From the NCBI GenBank assembly GCA_000751835.1, contig CCMQ01000006.1:405697-469696 (forward strand): a DNA stretch of 64,000 bases, given 5' to 3'. Position 1 is the stretch's first letter. Each line of letters begins with the position of its first letter. Shown in pieces: positions 58,041 to 64,000 of the stretch. The notes beneath the pieces were generated by a model, which saw only the letters and a list, made by a program, of their open reading frames with translations, did not search any database and was not told where the DNA came from. This DNA is from Necropsobacter rosorum. Its GTDB lineage: Bacteria; Pseudomonadota; Gammaproteobacteria; Enterobacterales; Pasteurellaceae. A program made the position numbers and the translations under genes.

Positions 58041-58628
58041 TCAAAGTAATCCGGCTTGGATAAAAAAGCGTTGATACGCAGCGACTTTTTTGTCAAAACT
58101 CAACGGATAAGCCCTTGATGTGGACGGCAGGCGATATAACTGCAAGGCCGCGTTCGGGTAAGGATAAGGAATAAATTCATTGGTTTTCGGCGCTTTCACC
58201 TTTTCCGGCAGCAGCGACAACAGAATTTCCGTCGCTTTACCGCCGGTGGTAAATAACCAGCGACAATGCGGCACTTGCTTTAAGGCGGCGGCTAAATCCA
58301 CTTTTTCCACAATGGTTAAAAATTTATCCGACGCATTATCCTGTTCACGAATTGCTTTTCTGACCGTCGGACACAGCGCAATACCGCGTTCATACAAAAA
58401 GGCCTTAATCCGCTCGGGATCAAAACGTTTTTCCCCCGCGACCTGAAAATAACCGGCATCGTTAAAAAACACCGCGCCATACACCCGCCACATATCGTTT
58501 TGGAAATTCGGATAATGAAACGGCATACAGCGTTTTTCCGCTTTCGGCGGAAAACTGCCCATCATCATAACGGTGGCATCCGGCGGCAGCACGGCGGGAA
58601 ACGGGTGGGTTTCAATGGGTTTTGTCAT
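58041..58628 (-). CDS. Uracil-DNA glycosylase superfamily protein (deoxyinosine/mismatch type)
   Basis: 195 residues. ETHPFPAVLPPDATVMMMGSFPP near the N-terminus is the GSFPP motif I, and FHYPNFQNDMWRVYGAVF the motif II-like block, as in UDG-superfamily members described as deoxyinosine (HDG) or G/U mismatch glycosylases. The C-terminal motif (RLPSTSRAYP) fits the DNA-intercalating loop. Such enzymes remove deaminated bases. Which lesion this one prefers cannot be read. AGGATAA precedes the ATG. The stop lies at the edge of the tandem uptake-signal array. Confidence 0.8.
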   Translation of the reverse strand: MTKPIETHPFPAVLPPDATVMMMGSFPPKAEKRCMPFHYPNFQNDMWRVYGAVFFNDAGYFQVAGEKRFDPERIKAFLYERGIALCPTVRKAIREQDNASDKFLTIVEKVDLAAALKQVPHCRWLFTTGGKATEILLSLLPEKVKAPKTNEFIPYPYPNAALQLYRLPSTSRAYPLSFDKKVAAYQRFFIQAGLL

Positions 58629-58802
58629 AAATTATCCTGATTGTGCAACTAAAACATTGAGGCTTATCTTACCAGATTTCCGCCTCAATCCTGTTGACAT
58701 AAAAGCGGTATTTTTATCCTACGGCTTGCCGCTTTGCGTATTTTATTTTCGCTGTAAATTCGCACCGCACTTTACCGCACGAAAAAAAATGCGCCCGCCG
58801 AA

Positions 58803-58833
58803 AACAAAAAAACCGCACTTTAAAAAGTGCGGT
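58803..58833 (-). terminator. Uptake-signal terminator of pntB
   Basis: ACCGCACTTT (58812-58821), loop AA, AAAGTGCGGT (58824-58833). On the minus strand the stem is followed by TTTTTTTGTTTT, a strong U-run. It lies about 55 bases past the pntB stop. Confidence 0.8.
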
Positions 58834-58889
58834 CGAAATATTAACGGTTTTTTTAAGCGGTGAACGGGCGTTCGCCCATTCCCGTTTTA

Positions 58890-60353
58890 TCAGCTCAGCG
58901 CTTTGAGAATATCATCCACTCTTTCTTTCGCATCACCGAATAACATCTGCGTGTTTTCTTTAAAGAACAGCGGATTTTGCACGCCGGCATAACCGACCGC
59001 CATCGAGCGTTTGAAAACGATAACATTGGCCGCTTTCCACACTTCCAACACCGGCATACCGGCAATCGGGCTGTTCGGATCATCCATCGCCGCCGGATTT
59101 ACCGTATCGTTGGCGCCGATCACCAGCACCACATCGGTATCGGCGAAATCATCGTTGATTTCATCCATTTCCAGCACCACATCATAAGGCACTTTCGCTT
59201 CCGCCAGCAGCACATTCATATGGCCGGGCAAACGACCGGCAACCGGGTGAATACCGAAACGCACATTCACACCGCGATCGCGTAATTTCTGTGTCATTTC
59301 CGCCACCGGATATTGCGCCTGCGCCACCGCCATACCGTATCCCGGCGTGATAATCACGGAACTGGCGTTTTTCAGTAATTCCGCCACTTCTTCCGCCGTG
59401 GTTTCGCGGTGTTCGCCCTGCTCGTCGTCGGATGACGCCACCGTATCGTTGCCGAACCCGCCGGCAATCACGCTGACGAAAGAGCGGTTCATCGCCTTAC
59501 ACATAATATAAGACAGAATCGCACCGGAAGAACCGACCAACGCACCGGTGACGATCAACAGATCGTTATTCAGCATAAAGCCGGCCGCCGCCGCCGCCCA
59601 ACCGGAATAGGAGTTCAGCATGGAAACCACCACCGGCATATCCGCCCCGCCGATTGACGCCACCAAGTGCCAGCCAAACGCCAGCGCAATCGCGGTCATC
59701 AGCAACAGCGGGAAGATATTATGCGGCGCCTGCAAAAACGCCACCATTAATAAGGCGGAAACCACCAGCGCCGCCAGATTTAATTTATGCCGGTGCGGCA
59801 GCATTAAGGCTTTGGAATTGATAATACCGCGCAATTTACCGAACGCCACCACCGAGCCGGTAAAGGTGACCGCGCCGATAAAGATCCCGAGGAACACTTC
59901 GACATTATGGATATTCGCCAACACCGCCTGTTCCGCATCGAACGCCGCTTTTTGCTGCGCCAGTAACGCCTGCGCGCTTTCGGTTACATATTCCACCCCG
60001 TCCGGCACCACAAACACAGCGTCCGCGTGCAGACCGAAGCTGTTGAACCCGACCAGCACCGCCGCCAGACCCACAAAGCTGTGCAGAATCGCCACCAATT
60101 CCGGCATTTCCGTCATCTCGACTTTCAATGCACGGTGAATACCGATCACCGCGCCGATAATCATGGCAATGATAATCCAGAATGTGCCTTCGGAGTGCGG
60201 CCCGAAAATCGTCGCGATCAACGCAATCGTCATCCCGACGATACCGTACCAGCAACCCGCTTTCGCAGTTTCATGTTTAGAAAGCCCTGCCAGACTCATA
60301 ATGAAGAGTAATGCCGCGACAATATAAGCCGCTTGTACCAAACCTTCAGACAT
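58890..60353 (-). CDS. pntB: NAD(P) transhydrogenase, beta subunit
   Basis: 487 residues, about nine membrane helices (1-260) and the NADP-binding domain III at the C-terminus ([50 protein letters not shown]). With PntA it couples proton entry to NADPH formation. It is about 25 residues longer than E. coli PntB (462); the extra stretch lies between two helices near residues 108-140 ([20 protein letters not shown]). Twelve bases separate it from pntA; AAGGAG precedes the ATG. Confidence 0.95.
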   Translation of the reverse strand: MSEGLVQAAYIVAALLFIMSLAGLSKHETAKAGCWYGIVGMTIALIATIFGPHSEGTFWIIIAMIIGAVIGIHRALKVEMTEMPELVAILHSFVGLAAVLVGFNSFGLHADAVFVVPDGVEYVTESAQALLAQQKAAFDAEQAVLANIHNVEVFLGIFIGAVTFTGSVVAFGKLRGIINSKALMLPHRHKLNLAALVVSALLMVAFLQAPHNIFPLLLMTAIALAFGWHLVASIGGADMPVVVSMLNSYSGWAAAAAGFMLNNDLLIVTGALVGSSGAILSYIMCKAMNRSFVSVIAGGFGNDTVASSDDEQGEHRETTAEEVAELLKNASSVIITPGYGMAVAQAQYPVAEMTQKLRDRGVNVRFGIHPVAGRLPGHMNVLLAEAKVPYDVVLEMDEINDDFADTDVVLVIGANDTVNPAAMDDPNSPIAGMPVLEVWKAANVIVFKRSMAVGYAGVQNPLFFKENTQMLFGDAKERVDDILKALS

Positions 60354-60365
60354 TGCTTGTTCTCC

Positions 60366-61898
60366 TTAACCTTTTCTAAACATAGCAAGCATACGCTGGG
60401 TCACTTTAAAGCCCCCGAAAATATTAATACTTGCAACTAAAATAGCGATAAATGCGAGTACGCTGACAAAGAAATTGCCCTGCGAAATTTGCAGCAGCGC
60501 GCCCACGATAATAATCCCGGAGATCGCGTTCGTCACCGCCATCAGCGGCGTATGCAGCGCATGGCTGACGTTCCACACCACATAATACCCCACCACGCAG
60601 GCAAGCACGAAAACGGTAAAATGGGATAAAAACGCCGCCGGCATCACCGAGCCCAGCCACAGGAAAGCCGCGCCCGCCAGCGCCATAACACCGTATTTCA
60701 CCCGCGGATCGGTCGGTTTTTGCTCTTTCTTCGCCGCCGGTTCGACCGCTTTGGCCTGCTGCTGCGGTTGCGCCGAAACCTGAATCTGCGCCGGCGGAAT
60801 TTCTTCGCCGTCACGCACCACGGTCACGCCGCGCAAGACCACATCGTCAAAATCAATATTGATGTTGCCGTCTTTTTCTTTGCAAAGCAGTTTCAGCAAA
60901 TTAACCAGATTGGTGCCGTAAAGCTGGGAAGACTGCGTCGGTAAACGGCTTGGGAAATCGGTATAACCGATCACTTTCACCTGATTTTCCGTTACCACCA
61001 CTTCGCCGGCTTTGGTATAGTCGCAGTTACCGCCGGTCGCCGCCGCCAAATCCACTACCACGGAACCCGGTCTCATCGAATCCACCATCTCTTTGGTAAT
61101 CAGGCGCGGCGCCGCACGTCCCGGAATCGCCGCGGTAGTGATAATAATATCCACCTCTTTGGCCTGTTCCGCATACAGTGCCATGGCGCGGCGGTTAAAC
61201 TCTTCCGACATCACTTTCGCATAGCCGTCGCCGCTGCCACCTTCTTCCGTGAAATCGATTTCCAGAAAACTGGCGCCCATACTCTGCACCTGTTCTTTCA
61301 CTTCCGGGCGGGAATCAAAGGCACGCACAATCGCGCCCAGGCTGTTCGCCGCCCCGATAGCCGCCAAACCGGCAACCCCGGCGCCAATCACCAGCACTTT
61401 TGCCGGCGGCACTTTACCCGCCGCCGTAATCTGCCCGGTAAAGAAGCTGCCGAATTCGTGCGCCGCTTCAATCACCGCACGATAACCGGAAATATTCGCC
61501 ATTGAACTGAGTGCATCTAAAGATTGCGCGCGGGAAATACGCGGCACCGCATCCATCGCCAATACATTGATTTTCTTCGCGGTTAATTTTTCAATTAACT
61601 GCGGATTCTGCGCCCGCCAGATAAAACTGACCAGCGTCGCACCTTCTTTGATCAGCGCGATTTCCTCGTCTGTCGGCGCATTAACCTTGAAAATAATGTC
61701 CGCATTCCAAACCTCCTGAGCCGTGCCGATTTTCGCTCCGGCCGCAACAAACGCTTGATCTTCAAAACTGGCTTTAAAACCGGCATCGTGTTCTACGATA
61801 ACCTCAAAGCCGAGTTTTAAAATTTGCTGAACCGTCTTCGGCGTGGCCGCCACCCGACTTTCATTATCAAGCAGTTCTCTAGGTACACCAATTAGCAT
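60366..61898 (-). CDS. pntA: NAD(P) transhydrogenase, alpha subunit
   Basis: 510 residues, same as E. coli. NAD-binding domain I with [37 protein letters not shown] and a [18 protein letters not shown] fold, then four membrane helices at the C-terminus (about 400-505). The domain I Ala/Pro/Gln-rich tether ([17 protein letters not shown]) precedes the helices. AAGGAAA precedes the ATG. First gene of pntAB. Confidence 0.97.
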   Translation of the reverse strand: MLIGVPRELLDNESRVAATPKTVQQILKLGFEVIVEHDAGFKASFEDQAFVAAGAKIGTAQEVWNADIIFKVNAPTDEEIALIKEGATLVSFIWRAQNPQLIEKLTAKKINVLAMDAVPRISRAQSLDALSSMANISGYRAVIEAAHEFGSFFTGQITAAGKVPPAKVLVIGAGVAGLAAIGAANSLGAIVRAFDSRPEVKEQVQSMGASFLEIDFTEEGGSGDGYAKVMSEEFNRRAMALYAEQAKEVDIIITTAAIPGRAAPRLITKEMVDSMRPGSVVVDLAAATGGNCDYTKAGEVVVTENQVKVIGYTDFPSRLPTQSSQLYGTNLVNLLKLLCKEKDGNINIDFDDVVLRGVTVVRDGEEIPPAQIQVSAQPQQQAKAVEPAAKKEQKPTDPRVKYGVMALAGAAFLWLGSVMPAAFLSHFTVFVLACVVGYYVVWNVSHALHTPLMAVTNAISGIIIVGALLQISQGNFFVSVLAFIAILVASINIFGGFKVTQRMLAMFRKG

Positions 61899-62219
61899 AA
61901 TGTTTCCTTCAAATCGATTGATTTACAAATTATGAGTAACCGATTGCGCTACCCAACCCGTCTTTATGACAAAAGTCAAACCGCTCTAACTCTAACATTA
62001 AATAACTAAAAACTGAAAAAAATTTTTCTTATTTTCAATGCAATAAAGCAAACGAAAAATAGTCGGCCAATGCTCTGCGCGCAAATAACATTTACCAAAC
62101 TTTACATTAACTTACCGTTAAACCTACTTCCAAATGAGTATAATAACCGACCTTTAAATAACCGAATCTTATAAGAATATAACTAACATTTATAACGATT
62201 ACTTTAATAGGATCTATCC
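61899..62219. other. AT-rich region between pntA and the adhesin gene
   Basis: About 320 bases of low-GC sequence that must carry the divergent promoters. A TATAAT at 62139-62144 lies about 75 bases before the adhesin start; no good -35 stands 16-18 bases before it. No uptake signal, hairpin or short tandem repeat that would suggest phase variation was seen. Confidence 0.5.
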
Positions 62220-64000
62220 ATGAATAAAATTTTCCGTGTAATTTGGAGTCATGCTTTTCAAAGCTGGACAGTAGTATCCGAACTTGCCAAGGGGAAAGTG
62301 AAATCATCAGCTACCTCTTCAGAATCAATAAAAAAAGATACCGTCGCACAAGCAGATAAATTAACGCCATCACTGATTCCAATCACGGCAAAAAGCCTAA
62401 CCCCGCTACTGGCAATGACCGCCGTCGCCGCATTTACCTTATCCAATACCGCAGAAGCGGGGATGATTACCGGTACCGCCGGATGGAAAAGTATTAATGC
62501 CGGCCAGAATTCTTATGCAGAAGGAGACGATTCCGTTGCAATCGGTAACCAGACTAAAGTATATAACGCCGGCGGTACTGCAATCGGGGCTGGAAGTACC
62601 ACCAAAGGTTTAGAAGCAACGGCTGTTGGACGCTCGGCAACTACTGACGGGAAAAGAGCATTGGCAGTTGGCTCCAGAGCTAATGCTACTAGTAGTGATG
62701 GAGAAAATTCAGCTACCGCAGTAGGCGGTTTTCAAACCACTGCTAATGGAGACGGCGCCAGCGCCTTCGGTTCAAATGCCAATGCCACCGGCAAATCAGC
62801 CACCGCATTAGGTTCTTCTGCGCAGGCCACGGCAAACAATACCGTTGCTATCGGCGCAAATGCCAATTCAAGTATAGAAAATTCCGTTGCATTAGGTTCT
62901 GATTCATCAACTACAGCAGCAACAAATGTTTCAAATTTGACCTATCAACAATATAACGGCACCAATACCACACTGAATTTTGCCGGAAACACTTCCGTCG
63001 GCGTGGTATCCGTCGGTTCCAGTTCCGCCACTCGCCAAATACAATATGTATCCGCCGGACAAATCAGCGAAAACTCCACCGATGCCGTCAACGGCAGCCA
63101 ACTATATGCCGTGAAGAAAATGGCTGAAGACGGCATTGCCGGCGCAATTTCCGCGTCAACTGCAGCCAGTGCAGCACAATCAACCGCCGCTTCCGCAGCA
63201 ACAACTGCCAGCACTGCATTATCAATCGCAACATCAGCCGCTTCAACCGTCACCGAAAATTTAGAAAAAATAGAATCGGCCGCAAGCTCCGCCGTATCCG
63301 CCGCCTCAAGCGCCGCAAGCTCGGCAAGCTCCGCTTCAACTTCTGCGTCTAGTGCCTCAAGCTCTGCAACCGCAGCTTCAACTTCCGCATCTAATGCAGC
63401 GAGTTCCGCAACCGCAGCATCTACCTCGGCATCTAGTGCAGCGAGTTCCGCAACCGCAGCTTCGACTTCCGCGTCTAGTGCAACCAGTTCTGCAACCGCC
63501 GCTGCAAGCTCCGCATCCAGTGCGGAAAGTTCAGCAAAAGCGGCTTCGACTTCGGCAAGTGCGGCGTCAACTTCTGCGAGTTCCGCTTCGACTTCTGCAA
63601 GCTCTGCTTCGACTTCTGCATCCAGTGCGGCAAGTTCCGCAACTGCAGCATCAAGCTCTGCAACTGAGGCTTCGACTTCAGCATCCAGTGCCTCGAGCTC
63701 TGCAACAGCAGCTTCAAGTTCGGCATCTAGTGCAGAAAGTTCAGCAAAAGCAGCTTCGACTTCAGCAAGTTCTGCTTCAACATCTGCGAGTTCCGCTTCG
63801 ACTTCTGCATCCAGTGCGGCAAGCTCGGCAACTGAGGCGTCAACCTCCGCATCTAGCGCTGAAAGCTCGGCAAAAGCAGCATCAACTTCGGCAAGCTCCG
63901 CTTCAACCTCCGCGTCTAGTGCTTCGACTTCTGCATCCAATGCGGCAAGCTCGGCAACTGAGGCTTCAACCTCGGCAAGTTCTGCTTCGACTTCGGCATC
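62220..64000 (+). CDS. Trimeric autotransporter adhesin (YadA/Hia type), 5' part
   Basis: The frame is open from the ATG at 62220 (AGGA eight bases upstream) to the right edge, 593 codons, and continues beyond. Residues 1-25 are an extended signal peptide region (MNKIFRVIW...VVSELAKG), the type V autotransporter signature; cleavage is expected near 80 (NTAEA/GM). Residues about 95-230 are YadA-head repeats (SVAIG, TAIGAG, ATAVG, ALAVGS, SVALGS). A neck follows (about 278-298, ISENSTDAVNGSQLYAV). From about 311 the protein is a Ser/Ala/Thr stalk in heptads. The C-terminal membrane anchor lies outside the window. Role: surface attachment, inferred from the family. Confidence 0.93.
   Translation, partial: MNKIFRVIWSHAFQSWTVVSELAKGKVKSSATSSESIKKDTVAQADKLTPSLIPITAKSLTPLLAMTAVAAFTLSNTAEAGMITGTAGWKSINAGQNSYAEGDDSVAIGNQTKVYNAGGTAIGAGSTTKGLEATAVGRSATTDGKRALAVGSRANATSSDGENSATAVGGFQTTANGDGASAFGSNANATGKSATALGSSAQATANNTVAIGANANSSIENSVALGSDSSTTAATNVSNLTYQQYNGTNTTLNFAGNTSVGVVSVGSSSATRQIQYVSAGQISENSTDAVNGSQLYAVKKMAEDGIAGAISASTAASAAQSTAASAATTASTALSIATSAASTVTENLEKIESAASSAVSAASSAASSASSASTSASSASSSATAASTSASNAASSATAASTSASSAASSATAASTSASSATSSATAAASSASSAESSAKAASTSASAASTSASSASTSASSASTSASSAASSATAASSSATEASTSASSASSSATAASSSASSAESSAKAASTSASSASTSASSASTSASSAASSATEASTSASSAESSAKAASTSASSASTSASSASTSASNAASSATEASTSASSASTSA
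63150..64000 (+). repeat. 21-bp (heptad) Ser/Ala repeat region of the adhesin stalk
   Basis: From about codon 311 the protein has a seven-residue period, typical units SSASTSA, SSAASSA, TAASTSA and KAASTSA, with few interruptions to the window edge. At DNA level this is a degenerate 21-base repeat of TCN/GCN codons (for example GCTTCGACTTCTGCATCCAGT). The heptad ENLEKIE (about 346-352) puts Leu and Ile where neighbouring units have Ala, which sets the coiled-coil register. Confidence 0.9.

Noticed and set aside
62945..63940. 331-residue minus-strand frame rich in Glu, Ala and Asp opposite the adhesin stalk
   Set aside because: It is the antisense of the TCN/GCN heptad codons; the plus strand has the ESPR, head and neck of a real adhesin, and no ribosome site supports the other.

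Overview
The window is chromosomal DNA from a gamma-proteobacterium of the family Pasteurellaceae. The main sign is the very frequent 9-base DNA-uptake signal AAGTGCGGT (and its complement ACCGCACTT), the Haemophilus influenzae-type dialect. It occurs inside genes, between genes, and as inverted pairs that double as terminator stems. Gene content and order agree (pcnB-folK, ldtD-mepK-gloC, proQ-prc, letAB, ompW/yciCBA, pepT/potABCD). Genus and species cannot be fixed by eye; the coding DNA looks richer in GC than H. influenzae.

Layout. 1-2.8 kb: end of pcnB, folK, metX behind a three-box MetJ operator, sanA. 2.8-11.8 kb: fruR/cra, then sucABCD and the divergent citrate synthase gene gltA; sdhCDAB, which lies between gltA and sucA in E. 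coli, is absent. 11.9-16.9 kb: a secreted helix-hairpin-helix (ComEA/ComE1-like) protein and a TAXI-type TRAP transporter with a UspA-like protein. 17-26.9 kb: gloC, mepK, ldtD, prc and proQ (peptidoglycan and envelope quality control), then letA-letB (MCE lipid transport). 27-33.3 kb: an isolated beta-galactosidase gene, ompW and yciC-yciB-yciA-yciI. 33.4-36 kb: aconitase acnB, giving with gltA and sucABCD much of an oxidative TCA branch. 36-38.5 kb: two tandem AfuA-like periplasmic binding proteins with no permease or ATPase, the second behind a TPP riboswitch. 38.6-43 kb: metallophosphoesterase, metC, 2-Cys peroxiredoxin, bioB. 43-48 kb: a thiamine salvage and uptake operon thiM-thiD-thiB-thiP-thiQ behind a second, nearly identical TPP riboswitch. 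48-57.6 kb: glnE, a BASS-family transporter, pepT, potABCD. 57.6-58.1 kb: a 48-bp tandem array of eight uptake signals. 58-62 kb: a uracil-DNA-glycosylase-superfamily gene and pntAB. 62.2 kb to the right edge: the start of a trimeric autotransporter adhesin with an unusual Ser/Ala heptad stalk.

The observations most worth a second look are (i) the TPP riboswitch in front of an orphan AfuA-like binding protein, with a leader element shared with the thiM riboswitch and complementary to the aptamer; (ii) the uptake-signal minisatellite behind the potD terminator; (iii) the adhesin stalk made of about 30 near-perfect heptads with an almost all-alanine core. No tRNA, rRNA, CRISPR array, prophage or insertion sequence was recognised.
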